16,520 bases of DNA, taken from positions 1 through 16,520 of the forward strand of contig JAJIYR010000046.1 in assembly GCA_020881085.1 (NCBI GenBank). The letters run 5' to 3'. The stretch is from Rickettsia endosymbiont of Bryobia graminum. Lineage in GTDB: Bacteria > Pseudomonadota > Alphaproteobacteria > Rickettsiales > Rickettsiaceae. The position numbers were made by a program, and so were the translations under genes. The notes under the pieces were generated by a model, which did no database searches, had not been told where the DNA came from, and was given only the letters and a program-made list of their open reading frames with translations. Below, one piece after another: positions 7,776 through 16,397 of this stretch; the first letter of the stretch is position 1, and each line of letters begins with the position of its first letter.

Positions 7776-7804
7776 TTGACTTTATTAGTTATATTATTTA
7801 TTTT
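7776..7804 (+). promoter_or_regulatory. Putative internal promoter of the spc block
   Basis: TTGACT (7776-7781, 5 of 6 matches) is followed after 17 nt by TATTTT (7799-7804, 4 of 6). Initiation would be near 7811, about 29 nt before rplN. The 74-nt gap is one of the largest inside the cluster and has no terminator-like hairpin, so reading through from the S10 block also remains possible. The -35 sits in the 10-mer TTTGACTTTA, which recurs ahead of rpsM. Confidence 0.5.
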
Positions 7805-7839
7805 ATTGCGTTATTAAATTGGACAGTAGGAAGTAAGTT

Positions 7840-8208
7840 ATGATTCAGATGCAGAGCATCTTAGATGTTGCAGATAACTCAGGTGCTAGAAAGGTTATGT
7901 GTATTAAGGTTCTTGGCGGTTCCCATCACATGATCGCAAACCTTGGAGATGTTATTGTGGTATCTATAAAAGAGGCTTTACCAAACGGAAAGATTAAAAA
8001 GGGTGATGTACATAAAGCCTTAATTGTTAGAACAAAAAAAGGCGTTAAAAGGGCTGATGGTAGTACAATTAAATTTGATTCTAACGCTGCTGTACTTTTA
8101 AATAAGCAAGGTGAGCCAATTGGGACAAGGGTGTTTGGTCCAGTAACCAGAGAGCTTAGAGCAAAAAAGTTTGTAAAAATTATGTCTCTTGCAGAGGAGG
8201 TACTGTAA
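7840..8208 (+). CDS. rplN: Ribosomal protein L14 (uL14)
   Basis: L14 is a 50S interface protein that contacts 16S rRNA and is the docking site of the silencing factor RsfS. The 122 residues closely follow the family: [20 protein letters not shown] at the start, [10 protein letters not shown] (21-30), and the signature [13 protein letters not shown] (95-107). AGGA about 9 nt upstream is the ribosome binding site. It is the first gene of the spc block and abuts rplX with no spacer. Confidence 0.98.
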   Translation: MIQMQSILDVADNSGARKVMCIKVLGGSHHMIANLGDVIVVSIKEALPNGKIKKGDVHKALIVRTKKGVKRADGSTIKFDSNAAVLLNKQGEPIGTRVFGPVTRELRAKKFVKIMSLAEEVL

Positions 8209-8538
8209 ATGGTTAAGTTAAAAGTTCGAAAGGGTGATGAAGTTATTATTATTACAGGTAAATATAAAGGTAAAAAAGGAAAGATCTTAAAGATTTTCCC
8301 AGAAGAAAATAAAGCTATAGTATCTGGTATTAATCTTGTTAAAAAGCATACTAAAGCTACTCAGACAAGTGAAGGTGGAATTATCTCTAAAGAGTTGCCA
8401 ATACATATTTCTAATATTGCTCATATAGATCCTAAAAGTGGTACTCATACTAAAGTAGGTTTTAAAATATTGGAAGATGGTTCTAAAGTGAGAGTTGCTA
8501 AGAAGTCAGGAGAAATTATAGCTAAGGAAGGTAAGTAA
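8209..8538 (+). CDS. rplX: Ribosomal protein L24 (uL24)
   Basis: L24 starts 50S assembly by binding the 5' end of 23S rRNA. The 109 residues carry a KOW motif near the N-terminus (about 6-33, with [20 protein letters not shown]). The family segment [15 protein letters not shown] appears here as [15 protein letters not shown], and the C-terminal beta region contains [19 protein letters not shown]. The ATG follows the rplN stop directly; GAGG inside rplN's last codons serves as ribosome binding site. The stop is also directly followed by the rplE ATG. Confidence 0.97.
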   Translation: MVKLKVRKGDEVIIITGKYKGKKGKILKIFPEENKAIVSGINLVKKHTKATQTSEGGIISKELPIHISNIAHIDPKSGTHTKVGFKILEDGSKVRVAKKSGEIIAKEGK

Positions 8539-9081
8539 ATGTTACTTAGATTTAAGGAATTATATAGTAAAGAAATTGTACCAAGTTTACAAGAAAAGTT
8601 TGCTTATAAAAATAAGCACCAAATGCCTAAAATTGAAAAAATAGTAATCAATATGGGTGTGGGTGAGGCTGTAGCTGATTCTAAAGTAATTAACAATGCT
8701 GTAAATGATTTAACATTAATTTCTGGGCAAAAGCCTTTAACAATTGATGCTAAAAAATCTATAGCTACATTTAAGTTAAGAGAAGGGATGAAAATCGGCT
8801 GTAAAGTTACTTTACGTAAAGACAGAATGTATGATTTTTTAGAAAGATTAGTTATTGTTGCTTTGCCTCGAATTAAAGAATTTAGAGGTTTTTCAAGCAA
8901 AAGTTTTGATGGTAGAGGTAATTTTACTTTTGGCGTAAAGGAACAAATAGTATTTCCAGAAATTAATTATGATAAAATTGATATAATTCGTGGTATGGAT
9001 ATTACTATTGTCACAAGTGCTAAAACCAATGAAGAAGGTAAATTCTTACTATCTGGTTTTAATCTGCCTTTTTATAATTAA
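8539..9081 (+). CDS. rplE: Ribosomal protein L5 (uL5)
   Basis: L5 binds 5S rRNA and touches the P-site tRNA and S13. The 180 residues match the family (179 in E. coli). Visible landmarks are [16 protein letters not shown] (29-44), the signature [21 protein letters not shown] written here in two parts as [12 protein letters not shown] and IATFKLREG, and the C-terminal [19 protein letters not shown] (139-157). It has no spacer from rplX and 17 nt to rpsN. Confidence 0.97.
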   Translation: MLLRFKELYSKEIVPSLQEKFAYKNKHQMPKIEKIVINMGVGEAVADSKVINNAVNDLTLISGQKPLTIDAKKSIATFKLREGMKIGCKVTLRKDRMYDFLERLVIVALPRIKEFRGFSSKSFDGRGNFTFGVKEQIVFPEINYDKIDIIRGMDITIVTSAKTNEEGKFLLSGFNLPFYN

Positions 9082-9098
9082 TTATTAGAAGAAAAGAA

Positions 9099-9404
9099 AT
9101 GGCTAAAGAAAGTTCTATACAAAAAAATAATAAAAGAAAAAAATTGGCAAATAGTTTATATAATAAGCGAGCTAAACTAAAAGAACAAATTCATAATAAA
9201 GATTTACCTTTAGAAGAAAGATTTGCTCTAGTAATTAAACTAGCCGAATTACCTAGGAACTCAGCTATAAATAGAGTTCGTAGTAGATGTGAAATTACAG
9301 GACGCCCAAGAGGGGTTTATAGTAAGTTTGGCTTATCAAGAAATAAGTTAAGAGAATTAGCTGGAGAAGGTTTAGTTCCAGGTTTAATAAAATCAAGTTG
9401 GTAA
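9099..9404 (+). CDS. rpsN: Ribosomal protein S14 (uS14), zinc-free type
   Basis: S14 completes the 30S head. At 101 residues it is the long form. The C-terminal half shows [20 protein letters not shown] (61-80) and ends GLIKSSW as in the family. Only one Cys (Cys64) is present, so the CxxC pairs of the zinc-binding type are absent and this is the C-minus version. No regulatory paralogue is seen in this window. The neighbours are rplE and rpsH, with 17-nt and 16-nt spacers. Confidence 0.97.
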   Translation: MAKESSIQKNNKRKKLANSLYNKRAKLKEQIHNKDLPLEERFALVIKLAELPRNSAINRVRSRCEITGRPRGVYSKFGLSRNKLRELAGEGLVPGLIKSSW

Positions 9405-9420
9405 AAAGTAGGTTTATTGT

Positions 9421-9819
9421 ATGTCAATGACAGATAGTATAGCAGATATGCTAACTAGAATTAGAAACGGTCAAAAAAGCAAAATGATGAGGGTATTAGT
9501 TCCCGGGTCAAAGAAAAAAATTGCTGTTTTAGATGTATTAAAATCAGAAGGTTATATTGCTGGTTATGAGGTTTCTAATAAAGGAAATATAAGTGAAATA
9601 GAAGTTTCTTTAAAATATTCTATTACTGGAAAGCCAGCTATATGTGAGATCAGTAGAGTATCAAAGCCAGGAAAAAGGGTTTATTCTGCTATAGATAAGC
9701 TAAAAGGATATTATAATAACATGGGTATTTATATTCTTTCTACTCCTAAGGGCGTATTGTCTGATAGACAAGCTCATATTGATAAGGTTGGTGGTGAAGT
9801 CATTTGTAAAGTGTTTTAG
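9421..9819 (+). CDS. rpsH: Ribosomal protein S8 (uS8)
   Basis: S8 binds the central domain of 16S rRNA; in E. coli it also represses the spc operon by binding rplE mRNA. The 132 residues begin [18 protein letters not shown] and end with the signature [12 protein letters not shown] (107-118) followed by [10 protein letters not shown]. An internal ATG at codon 3 could also start; the first ATG is kept because it gives the usual length. Whether S8 autoregulation operates here cannot be seen. Confidence 0.97.
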   Translation: MSMTDSIADMLTRIRNGQKSKMMRVLVPGSKKKIAVLDVLKSEGYIAGYEVSNKGNISEIEVSLKYSITGKPAICEISRVSKPGKRVYSAIDKLKGYYNNMGIYILSTPKGVLSDRQAHIDKVGGEVICKVF

Positions 9820-9828
9820 GGTATAAAA

Positions 9829-10362
9829 ATGTCACGTGTTGGAAAATTACCGATCTCAGTTCCTGAAGGAGTTAAAGTAGAGATTGATGGACTTAAAGTT
9901 AATATAACTGGTCCTAAAGGAGAATTAACAAAAACCTTTACTGGAAATATAGAAGTTTCGTTGCAGGATAATGCGGTTTATGTTAAGCCATTAGCTGAAA
10001 GCAAACAAGCAAGAGCTATGTGGGGTACGGCTAGAAGTATTATCAGTAATATGGTTAAAGGCGTAAAAGTTGGCTTTATCCAAGAGCTTGAGATTAACGG
10101 TGTTGGTTATAAAGCTGCTGTGAAAGATAAGTATTTGAATTTAGCTCTTGCAAAAAGTCATAACACAAAAATTGAAATACCTCAGAGTATTAAAGTTAAT
10201 GTTCCTAAACAAAATCAAATTATATTAGAAAGCGTTGATAAAGAAAAGTTAGGTCAGTTTGCTTCTATTATAATTAAGCAAAGACCACCAGAACCATACA
10301 AAGGTAAAGGGATTAAGCGTAAAGGTCAGTATGTTCAAAGGAAAGAAGGAAAGAAAAAATAA
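9829..10362 (+). CDS. rplF: Ribosomal protein L6 (uL6)
   Basis: L6 sits beneath the L7/L12 stalk near the factor-binding site. The 177 residues comprise the two duplicated domains and match the family length. Landmarks are [19 protein letters not shown] at the N-terminus and the C-terminal signature [20 protein letters not shown] (153-172), with a Lys-rich end. It lies 9 nt after rpsH and 16 nt before rplR. Confidence 0.97.
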   Translation: MSRVGKLPISVPEGVKVEIDGLKVNITGPKGELTKTFTGNIEVSLQDNAVYVKPLAESKQARAMWGTARSIISNMVKGVKVGFIQELEINGVGYKAAVKDKYLNLALAKSHNTKIEIPQSIKVNVPKQNQIILESVDKEKLGQFASIIIKQRPPEPYKGKGIKRKGQYVQRKEGKKK

Positions 10363-10378
10363 AATTTAAGAGTTAAAT

Positions 10379-10735
10379 ATGCGTAGCGCAAAAGTAAAAT
10401 TTGACGTAAGAAAAGCTAGAGTTAGGTCTAAAATATCAAAGGTTTCAGATAGAATAAGATTATCTGTTTTTAAATCTGGGGAGCATATATATGCACAAAT
10501 TATTGATGATAAGCAGTCTATAACTATTGCGTCAGCTTCAACTTTAGATAAAGAAATTAGACAATTAAAAAAGTCAAATTGTAATATTAGTTTAGCTACA
10601 AAAGTAGGTGAATTAATAGCTAATAGAGCTTCTGAAAAAGGAGTAGAAGAAGTTGTGTTTGATAAAGGTGGTTATAAGTATCATGGTGTTGTTAAAGCTT
10701 TAGCTGATGCAGCAAGAGAAAAAATTAAATTTTAA
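10379..10735 (+). CDS. rplR: Ribosomal protein L18 (uL18)
   Basis: L18 binds 5S rRNA together with L5 and helps attach it to the central protuberance. The 118 residues show the basic N-terminus, [20 protein letters not shown] (25-44), and the C-terminal motif [20 protein letters not shown] (95-114), where the family usually has [20 protein letters not shown]. The 14-nt gap to rpsE contains an AAGG, a possible weak ribosome binding site. Confidence 0.97.
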   Translation: MRSAKVKFDVRKARVRSKISKVSDRIRLSVFKSGEHIYAQIIDDKQSITIASASTLDKEIRQLKKSNCNISLATKVGELIANRASEKGVEEVVFDKGGYKYHGVVKALADAAREKIKF

Positions 10736-10749
10736 TTAAGGTTTGAAGA

Positions 10750-11292
10750 ATGTCTAAAGCTACAAAAAATACAAGTGAAGCATTAACAGAAACTTTAGTA
10801 GATGTCAGTAGAGTTACCAAGGTAGTAAAGGGCGGAAGAAAATTTTCTTTTTCTGCTTGTATTGTAGCTGGAGATAAAGCTGGTAAAGTTGGTTATGGTC
10901 ATGGTAAGGCCAAAGAGGTAACTGAAGCAAGAGCTAAAGCAACTCAGGATGCTAGAAAGAATATGAAACGTATTCCTTTATATCAAGGTAGAACAATTCA
11001 TCATGATGTGATCGGTCAAAGCGGAGCAGCAAGAGTTATTTTAAGAAGAGCAAAAGCAGGTACAGGTGTAATTGCTGGTGGTCCAATGAGAGCTATTTTT
11101 GATTCATTAGGTATTCATGATATTGTTGCAAAATCTTTAGGATCAAGTAATGTTTATGCAATGATAGCTGCAACTTTTGATGCATTATCTAGATTAGCTT
11201 CACCTAAGAATATTGCTGAAAGAAGAGGAAAGAAAATTAATGAGCTTTCAACAAAATCTGTAAAAGGAAAAATAGAAGTAATATCAGAATAA
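10750..11292 (+). CDS. rpsE: Ribosomal protein S5 (uS5)
   Basis: S5 lies at the mRNA entry channel and affects decoding accuracy. The 180 residues contain the N-terminal S5 domain, with [19 protein letters not shown] (21-39) and YGHGKAKEV (49-57), and the C-terminal domain with [19 protein letters not shown]. The KGGRKF loop, where ambiguity and spectinomycin-resistance changes occur in other species, looks ordinary. The N-terminal tail (about 15 residues rich in Lys and Thr) is variable in the family. An 83-nt gap follows before rpmD. Confidence 0.97.
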   Translation: MSKATKNTSEALTETLVDVSRVTKVVKGGRKFSFSACIVAGDKAGKVGYGHGKAKEVTEARAKATQDARKNMKRIPLYQGRTIHHDVIGQSGAARVILRRAKAGTGVIAGGPMRAIFDSLGIHDIVAKSLGSSNVYAMIAATFDALSRLASPKNIAERRGKKINELSTKSVKGKIEVISE

Positions 11293-11295
11293 TAA

Positions 11296-11316
11296 TTTTT
11301 ATTTATTAAATAAAAA
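11296..11316. repeat. AT-only palindrome after rpsE
   Basis: TTTTTATTTA (11296-11305) and TAAATAAAAA (11307-11316) are perfect 10-nt inverted repeats around a single T, 3 nt after the rpsE stop. With no G-C pairs and a tight loop the RNA hairpin would be weak, and what follows is CTTTTAG rather than a T-run. It may be a soft pause or processing site in the 83-nt rpsE/rpmD gap. A terminator is unlikely. Confidence 0.35.
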
Positions 11317-11375
11317 ACTTTTAGACTATAAAATTATTGTTCATTTAACAAAAATAAGTTTGATTGTAGGAATCT

Positions 11376-11591
11376 ATGTCTAGTAAAAAAGAAAAAGAAG
11401 ATATAAGTTGCGAGCAAATAAAAATTACCCAAGTTGGTAGTACTATTGGTCGCAAGTATGATCAAAAACAAACTTTAATAGGTTTGGGTTTAAATAAGAT
11501 GCATAAATCTGTTGTGTTAAAAAATACACCATCTATTAGAGGAATGGTCAGAAAAGTACAGCATTTATTGAAAATTGAAAATATAAATTAG
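11376..11591 (+). CDS. rpmD: Ribosomal protein L30 (uL30)
   Basis: L30 is a small 50S protein; it is absent from some bacteria but kept here. The 71 residues exceed the usual roughly 60 by a hydrophilic N-terminal tail, [14 protein letters not shown]. The core shows [20 protein letters not shown], then [19 protein letters not shown] and [13 protein letters not shown], the family pattern LGLxKxxxxVxxxDTPxxRGMxxxVxHLV. The ATG at 11376 is preceded by AGGA at good spacing, which supports the longer start. The gap before it has no convincing promoter. Confidence 0.95.
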   Translation: MSSKKEKEDISCEQIKITQVGSTIGRKYDQKQTLIGLGLNKMHKSVVLKNTPSIRGMVRKVQHLLKIENIN

Positions 11592-11601
11592 AGTTGTTAA
11601 A

Positions 11602-12057
11602 ATGAAGTTAAATGAGTTATCTAATAATTTCGGTGCTAAAAAAACAAAAAAAAGAGTTGGGCGCGGAATTGGAAGCGGAAAAGGTAAGACTTGTGGCCGA
11701 GGCGTTAAAGGGCAAAAATCTAGATCTGGGGTAGCTATTAAAGGCTTTGAAGGTGGGCAAATGCCTATCATTAAAAGATTACCAAAAAGGGGCTTTAACT
11801 GTCCTACGTCACAAAAGTATGATGTTATTAATATTATTGACATAGAGCTTTTAATATCTGAAAATATTTTAGATATTACCGAAATTATAACAAAGGAAGT
11901 GTTAGTAAAAGTAGGTCTTATTAAAAATACTAATAAATTAATAAAATTGCTTTCTACAAGTAGTGAAGAATTTAATACTCCAATTACTTTACAATTGGAT
12001 GGTTATTCAATAGCTGCTAAGAAGATTATTGAACAAACTGGTGGTAAAACTTTATAA
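11602..12057 (+). CDS. rplO: Ribosomal protein L15 (uL15)
   Basis: L15 is a central 50S assembly protein. The 151 residues have the Gly/Arg/Lys-rich N-terminal extension, [20 protein letters not shown] (13-32) and [18 protein letters not shown] (50-67), which threads into rRNA. The C-terminal globular domain is more divergent, ending [17 protein letters not shown]. It is 10 nt after rpmD and 4 nt before secY. Confidence 0.96.
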   Translation: MKLNELSNNFGAKKTKKRVGRGIGSGKGKTCGRGVKGQKSRSGVAIKGFEGGQMPIIKRLPKRGFNCPTSQKYDVINIIDIELLISENILDITEIITKEVLVKVGLIKNTNKLIKLLSTSSEEFNTPITLQLDGYSIAAKKIIEQTGGKTL

Positions 12058-12061
12058 TTTT

Positions 12062-13363
12062 ATGAGTTTAAATTCTTCGCAAAAATCTAATCAAGACTTA
12101 ATTAATAGAGTTATATTTACTATTATAGCTCTTGTAGTTTGTAGGTTAGGATCTTTTATTCCTATTGCAGGAATTGACTCAGTTGCGTTACATGCAGTTG
12201 CTGAACAAAACCAATCAGGTATTTTAGGCATGTTTAATATGCTTTCTGGTGGTTCTTTAGGCAGGATGTCTATTTTTGCCTTGGCAATAATGCCTTATAT
12301 TACTGCTTCTATTATTATCCAATTAATGTCTATAGCCTATAAGCCTCTAGAAAATTTAAAAAAAGAAGGGGAATCTGGGAAAAGAAAGATAAATCAGCTT
12401 TCTAGATATTTAACTGTGTTATTAGCTGCTTTTCAGGCTTATGGAGTAGCAATTAGCTTAGAGCATGCAGTTACTAATGTTGGTTCAGTAGTTATTATAC
12501 CAGGAATTTTCTTTAAAATTACTACTGTTATTACCTTAGTAGTTGGAACTATGTTTTTAATGTGGCTTGGTGAACAAATTTCGGGTAGAGGGATAGGAAA
12601 TGGTTCATCTTTAATTATATTTATAGGTATTGTTTCTGGTGTACCAAGCGCTATTATTAATATGTTTGAATTATCAAGAAGTGGTGGTTTATCTCCTTTG
12701 GTGGCTATAGCTATTTGCTTAGGAGTTGTTACCATAATTACTATGATAATCTTTTTTGAAAAAGCTCAAAGAAAGGTTTTAGTCCAATACCCTAAGAGGC
12801 AAGTTGGTAATAAGATTTATGGTGGAGATGCAACACATATGCCGCTTAAGATTAACACTTCTGGTGTTATACCGCCGATATTTGCTAGTTCAATTTTATT
12901 GTTCCCTGTAACTATTGCTAATTTTTCTAGCAATAACTCAGAAGTTATGAATTTAATAAGTTTTCATTTAGGACATGGTAAACCGTTATATATAATTCTA
13001 TATGTTGCTTTAATAATATTTTTTAGCTTTTTTTATACAGCTGTAGTATTTAATTCTGATAAAACTGCAAATAATCTAAGAAAATATGGAGCTTATATAC
13101 CAGGAAAAAGGCCTGGGAAAAATACGGCTGAATACTTTGATTATTTATTATCTAGATTAACAGTATTAGGAGCCCTATATCTCAGTTTTATTTGTGTAGT
13201 TCCTGAGATGTTAATGAATAAGTATGCTGTATCTTTTGCTTTAGGAGGTACTAGTTTTTTGATAGTTGTTAATGTTGTATTAGATACGTTTGCTCAAATT
13301 CAAACTCATTTATATAGTAGTAGATATGAAGGGTTAATTAAGAAAATGAAATTAAAAAACTAA
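12062..13363 (+). CDS. secY: Protein translocase subunit SecY
   Basis: SecY is the pore of the SecYEG channel that exports or inserts proteins in the inner membrane. I chose ATG 12062 (433 residues, [17 protein letters not shown]). A TTG at 12029 would add 11 residues inside rplO. About ten hydrophobic segments are visible near 15-35, 67-88, 108-128, 146-168, 181-201, 209-232, 263-285, 309-330, 367-385 and 390-410. The signature [18 protein letters not shown] (63-80) follows the plug region. The cytoplasmic loops contain [13 protein letters not shown] and PGKRPGKNT, which contact SecA and the ribosome. It lies 4 nt after rplO. rpmJ, which follows secY in many bacteria, is absent. Confidence 0.97.
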   Translation: MSLNSSQKSNQDLINRVIFTIIALVVCRLGSFIPIAGIDSVALHAVAEQNQSGILGMFNMLSGGSLGRMSIFALAIMPYITASIIIQLMSIAYKPLENLKKEGESGKRKINQLSRYLTVLLAAFQAYGVAISLEHAVTNVGSVVIIPGIFFKITTVITLVVGTMFLMWLGEQISGRGIGNGSSLIIFIGIVSGVPSAIINMFELSRSGGLSPLVAIAICLGVVTIITMIIFFEKAQRKVLVQYPKRQVGNKIYGGDATHMPLKINTSGVIPPIFASSILLFPVTIANFSSNNSEVMNLISFHLGHGKPLYIILYVALIIFFSFFYTAVVFNSDKTANNLRKYGAYIPGKRPGKNTAEYFDYLLSRLTVLGALYLSFICVVPEMLMNKYAVSFALGGTSFLIVVNVVLDTFAQIQTHLYSSRYEGLIKKMKLKN

Positions 13364-13389
13364 TAAATTTAATACTAAATGAGTTTAAA

Positions 13390-14034
13390 GTGATTATAGT
13401 ACTTATGGGTCCACCAGGGTCTGGAAAGGGAACTCAAGGAAAATTATTAGCAGAAAAGCTAAATTTACCGCACGTATCTGTTGGTAACATATTTAGAGAG
13501 GTGGTAGAATCTGGTAATGAAGAAGGTAGTTTAGTTCAAGACTATATGTCTAAAGGGAAATTAGTTCCTTCTGAGCTAGTTAATAGAGTTGTACAGAAGT
13601 TTTTATCTCAAAACGAGTATGAAACTGGTTGTGTTTTAGATGGATACCCTCGTAATCTAGAACAAGCAAAGTTTCTTGATCAAGTTTTAAGTAAGAAAGA
13701 AAGTATTAAAGTATTATTTTTTGATATTAATGATCAAATTATTATACAAAGAATTCTTGGTAGATTTACTTGTGCAAGTTGTGGACAAATTTATAATCAG
13801 TTTTTTGTAAAGCCTAAAATTGATAATGTTTGTGATATTTGCGGATCACATCAGTTTGTGCATAGAAAGGATGATGACGAACAAACAGCTAAGAATAGAG
13901 TAGAAGAGTATAAAGCTGAGACTTATCCTTTAATTTATTATTATAAAAATAATAATAAATTACATGTTATTGATGCAAGTCAAAGTATGGAAGATATAGG
14001 CTTAGTTTTAGATAAACTATTAAAAATTATTTGA
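13390..14034 (+). CDS. adk: Adenylate kinase
   Basis: Adenylate kinase catalyses ATP + AMP to 2 ADP in the cytoplasm. The 214-residue protein starts with GTG at 13390; no in-frame ATG lies upstream, and the P-loop GPPGSGKGT is at residues 7-15, as in the family. DGYPR (84-88) is the AMP/ATP-binding signature. The long LID carries four cysteines, 128, 131, 148 and 151 (CASC and CDIC), so this is the structural-zinc type. LID and core arginines (RILGRF, RKDD) are present. Its place between secY and rpsM is common in several bacterial groups and matches my recollection of rickettsial genomes. Its stop codon lies inside the putative alpha-operon -35 box. Confidence 0.96.
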   Translation: MIIVLMGPPGSGKGTQGKLLAEKLNLPHVSVGNIFREVVESGNEEGSLVQDYMSKGKLVPSELVNRVVQKFLSQNEYETGCVLDGYPRNLEQAKFLDQVLSKKESIKVLFFDINDQIIIQRILGRFTCASCGQIYNQFFVKPKIDNVCDICGSHQFVHRKDDDEQTAKNRVEEYKAETYPLIYYYKNNNKLHVIDASQSMEDIGLVLDKLLKII

Positions 14035-14058
14035 CTTTACGGGATATTTTTATATTAT
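14031..14058 (+). promoter_or_regulatory. Putative promoter of the alpha block
   Basis: TTGACT (14031-14036, 5 of 6 matches) and TATTAT (14053-14058, 5 of 6) are separated by 16 nt. Initiation would fall near 14065, about 30 nt before the rpsM GTG. The -35 overlaps the adk stop codon. This is the best sigma70-like match inside the ribosomal cluster. GGGA (14041-14044) and TCCC further on could pair weakly across the -10. Confidence 0.55.
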
Positions 14059-14095
14059 TCCCTTTTGGTGAATATCAAAATTTTGGAGATTATTT

Positions 14096-14473
14096 GTGGC
14101 AAGAATAGCGAGTGTTAATATTCCGACAAACAAGAGGCTGGTGATAAGCTTAACATATATTTATGGTATTGGTTTACATGCTGCAGAGGAAATTTGTCAA
14201 AAATCAGGAATATCTGAGAATAAGAGAGCTAAAGATCTAACAGATCAGGAACTTATTACTTTACGTAATATTATTGAAAAAGAATATAAAGTAGAAGGCG
14301 ATTTAAGAAGAGAAGTAAATCTAAATATCAAAAAGAAGAAAGATATTAAGTCTTATCAAGGGCTTAGACATATTAAAAAGCTACCTGTTAGAGGACAAAA
14401 TACTCACTCTAACGCTAGAACAAGGAAAGGAAAAGCTATTGCAATTGCCGGCAAGAAAAAAGTCACAAAGTAA
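14096..14473 (+). CDS. rpsM: Ribosomal protein S13 (uS13)
   Basis: S13 lies at the top of the 30S head and contacts the P-site tRNA and the 50S. The 125 residues begin with GTG ([14 protein letters not shown]), preceded by TTGGAG about 10 nt upstream. The helix-two-turn-helix region shows [19 protein letters not shown] (22-40), and the C-terminal tail carries [20 protein letters not shown] then TRKGK. The usual 'CYRGLRH' appears here as SYQGLRH. It opens the alpha block, 61 nt after adk; in many bacteria rpmJ precedes it. Confidence 0.96.
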   Translation: MARIASVNIPTNKRLVISLTYIYGIGLHAAEEICQKSGISENKRAKDLTDQELITLRNIIEKEYKVEGDLRREVNLNIKKKKDIKSYQGLRHIKKLPVRGQNTHSNARTRKGKAIAIAGKKKVTK

Positions 14474-14485
14474 TATGGTATAACG

Positions 14486-14872
14486 ATGAGTCAAACTATT
14501 AGTAAAACTAAGAAAAAGAAAAAAAATATCACTCTTGGTGTTGTGCATATTAAAACAACATTTAACAATACTATAGTTACTTTCACTGATGTGCAAGGTA
14601 ATACTATAGCCTTTTCTACTGCAGGAACTCAAGGGTTTAAAGGAGCAAAGAAAGCAACTCCTTACGCTGCTCAAATTACTGTGGATAAAGCTTCAGAGAT
14701 TGCAAAAGAACATGGTATGAAAACTGTTTCGATCAGAATAAAAGGTGCTGGTGCTCAGAGGGAGTCTGCAATGAGAGCAGTTTTTAGCCAGAATTTTATA
14801 GTTACATCTATTCTTGATGTTTCTGCTGTAGCTCATAATGGTACTAGAGCACCAAAAAGAAGAAGAGTATAA
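14486..14872 (+). CDS. rpsK: Ribosomal protein S11 (uS11)
   Basis: S11 forms the 30S platform near the E-site codon. The 128 residues start with a Lys-rich tail containing a run of eight A (14519-14526). They continue with [34 protein letters not shown] and the C-terminal [13 protein letters not shown], the family signature at its normal place. The motif [10 protein letters not shown] replaces the more usual GxxGFKGSRK. It is 12 nt after rpsM and 13 nt before rpoA. Confidence 0.97.
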   Translation: MSQTISKTKKKKKNITLGVVHIKTTFNNTIVTFTDVQGNTIAFSTAGTQGFKGAKKATPYAAQITVDKASEIAKEHGMKTVSIRIKGAGAQRESAMRAVFSQNFIVTSILDVSAVAHNGTRAPKRRRV

Positions 14873-14885
14873 TCATAGGTAAAAA

Positions 14886-15905
14886 ATGTTATCGTTAAAT
14901 AAAAACTGGAACTCATTGATAAAACCTTCCAAAATAGTTTATGACAAACCTAGTGGAAATAATAATCTAGTGAAGATTATTGTTGAACCTTTAGAAAGAG
15001 GATTAGGCCTGACTATAGGTAATGCTATGAGAAGGATTTTGCTTTCATCTCTTCAAGGTGCTGCGATAACATCAATAAGAATACCTGGAGTAGTTCATGA
15101 GTTTTCTGCTATAGCTGGTGTTAAAGAAGATTTAGTTGATGTAGTTTTAAATCTTAAAACTGTAGTTATTAGAATGCATACCTCTGAGAAGAAAAATGTA
15201 AAATTACATGCTGTAGGTCCTTGCGTTGTAACTGCCGGTATGATTGCTGGAAGCAATGAAGTTGAAATATTAATGCCAGATCAAGTAATTTGCACTTTAG
15301 AAAAAGGTGTAGAACTTAACATAGAATTGACTTGTGAAACAGGTAAAGGCTATATCCCAGCTGTTAATAGTTCAGATGCAGGATTAGCAATAGGTGTGAT
15401 ACCAATTGATGCTTTATTTAGTCCTGTTAAACAAGTTACATATAAAGTTGAAAATACTCGTGTAGGTCAAGTTACAGATTATGATAAACTAATTATGACT
15501 GTTGAAACCAATGGTAGCATTGATCCTGAAATGTCTATTGCCTTAGCAGCTAGAATTTTACAAGATCAGCTACAGCTCTTGATCACTTTTGAGGAGCAAG
15601 AAGAAGATAAGCAAGATAAATTAGAGGAATTATCATTTAATTCTATTTTATTGAAAAAAGTTTCGGAGTTAGAATTATCTGTTAGATCTTATAATTGCTT
15701 ACAAAATGAAAATATAGTTTATATTGGTGATTTAGTTAGAAAAACTGAAATGGAAATGCTTAAAACCCCTAACTTTGGAAGAAAATCTTTAAATGAGATT
15801 AAGGAAATATTAAGTGCTTATAATTTAAAATTTGGAATGGATGTATCAGGATGGCCACCAGAAAATTTAGAGGAGTTATCTAAGCGTTACGAGGATCCAT
15901 ATTAA
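14886..15905 (+). CDS. rpoA: RNA polymerase alpha subunit
   Basis: Alpha dimerises to nucleate RNA polymerase assembly and its C-terminal domain binds UP elements and activators. The 339 residues are normal. The N-terminal domain has [20 protein letters not shown] (34-53). The C-terminal domain has [10 protein letters not shown] with Arg267 and Asn270, matching E. coli Arg265 and Asn268 that contact DNA, then [10 protein letters not shown] and [11 protein letters not shown]. The end [18 protein letters not shown] is intact, so the neighbouring insertion did not damage the gene. rplQ, expected next, is missing; no intrinsic terminator follows the stop codon. Confidence 0.98.
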   Translation: MLSLNKNWNSLIKPSKIVYDKPSGNNNLVKIIVEPLERGLGLTIGNAMRRILLSSLQGAAITSIRIPGVVHEFSAIAGVKEDLVDVVLNLKTVVIRMHTSEKKNVKLHAVGPCVVTAGMIAGSNEVEILMPDQVICTLEKGVELNIELTCETGKGYIPAVNSSDAGLAIGVIPIDALFSPVKQVTYKVENTRVGQVTDYDKLIMTVETNGSIDPEMSIALAARILQDQLQLLITFEEQEEDKQDKLEELSFNSILLKKVSELELSVRSYNCLQNENIVYIGDLVRKTEMEMLKTPNFGRKSLNEIKEILSAYNLKFGMDVSGWPPENLEELSKRYEDPY

Positions 15906-15920
15906 ATCTCTTTTGGGTAT

Positions 15921-15954
15921 ATTCCTCGCCGCTTGCGGCGTAATATGGAGGAAT
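15921..15954 (+). promoter_or_regulatory. Left-end hairpin that masks the tnpA start
   Basis: ATTCCTC (15921-15927) is perfectly complementary to GAGGAAT (15948-15954). The second arm contains the ribosome binding site GGAGG (15947-15951, bar its first G) and the A and T of the start codon. Inside lies the GC hairpin CGCCGC/GCGGCG (15927-15940); the C at 15927 can pair in either the inner or outer helix. Such folding in mRNA would hide the start of translation, a strategy known for IS200 elements. The same sequence in single-stranded DNA is probably the TnpA recognition hairpin. Confidence 0.6.
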
Positions 15955-16397
15955 GAGCAAATATAGACACAAAAGTCATAATGTTACGGTACTGCTGTAT
16001 CACATGGTAGTTCCAGCAAAATATCGCCGAGCATTGTTTGACGTATCAGTTGATCAAGTATTACGAGAATTATGTTTAGAGATAGAAAAGAGATATCAAA
16101 TAAAATTCTTAGAAATAGGGGTTGATGAAGATCATGTCGATTTTTTAGTAGAATCTGTACCAACCTATAGCTTAACAAAAATAGTAACAACAATTAAAAG
16201 TGTTACAGTTCGTCAAATATTTAGACAGTGTCCACAGGTAAAGAAACAATTATGGGGTGGAGAATTTTGGACTGATGGATATTTTACGAGTACGGTAGGT
16301 AAGCATGGAAATGAGAATATGATAGGAAAATACGTAAAAAAACCAAGGCATGGAATATAAGAAACTGCATGAGGATCAGCAGCTAGCTTTCTTCTAA
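15953..16397 (+). pseudogene. tnpA: IS200/IS605 TnpA (Y1 HUH transposase), double-damaged
   Basis: TnpA-type enzymes excise and insert single-stranded DNA using a metal-binding HUH motif and one catalytic Tyr. The open frame gives 135 residues (15953-16360) with family blocks YHMVVPAKYRRALF (16-29), IGVDEDHV, VKKQLWGGEFWTDGYF (96-111) and KYVK. The motif that should read H-V-H is H61-V62-D63 (16133-16141); a C to G change at 16139 explains it. After Tyr127, a run of seven A (16336-16342) shifts the frame. With six A the product would continue YVKNQGMEYKKLHEDQQLAF and end at TAA 16395-16397 (147 residues), restoring the Gln four residues after the Tyr that IS200-type enzymes have. Both lesions indicate an inactive copy. 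Confidence 0.85.

Noticed and set aside
11327..11334. TATAAAAT before rpmD as a promoter
   Set aside because: No -35-like hexamer lies at 16-18 nt, and such A/T strings are common by chance here.
14041..14063. GGGA...TCCC followed by TTTT as a terminator after adk
   Set aside because: Only four base pairs are continuous and the rest of the stem does not pair; the region is better explained as the spacer and -10 of a promoter.
15927..15940. The CGCCGC/GCGGCG hairpin as terminator of rpoA
   Set aside because: It is followed by TAATATGG rather than a T-run on the plus strand, and fits the end of an IS200-type element better.
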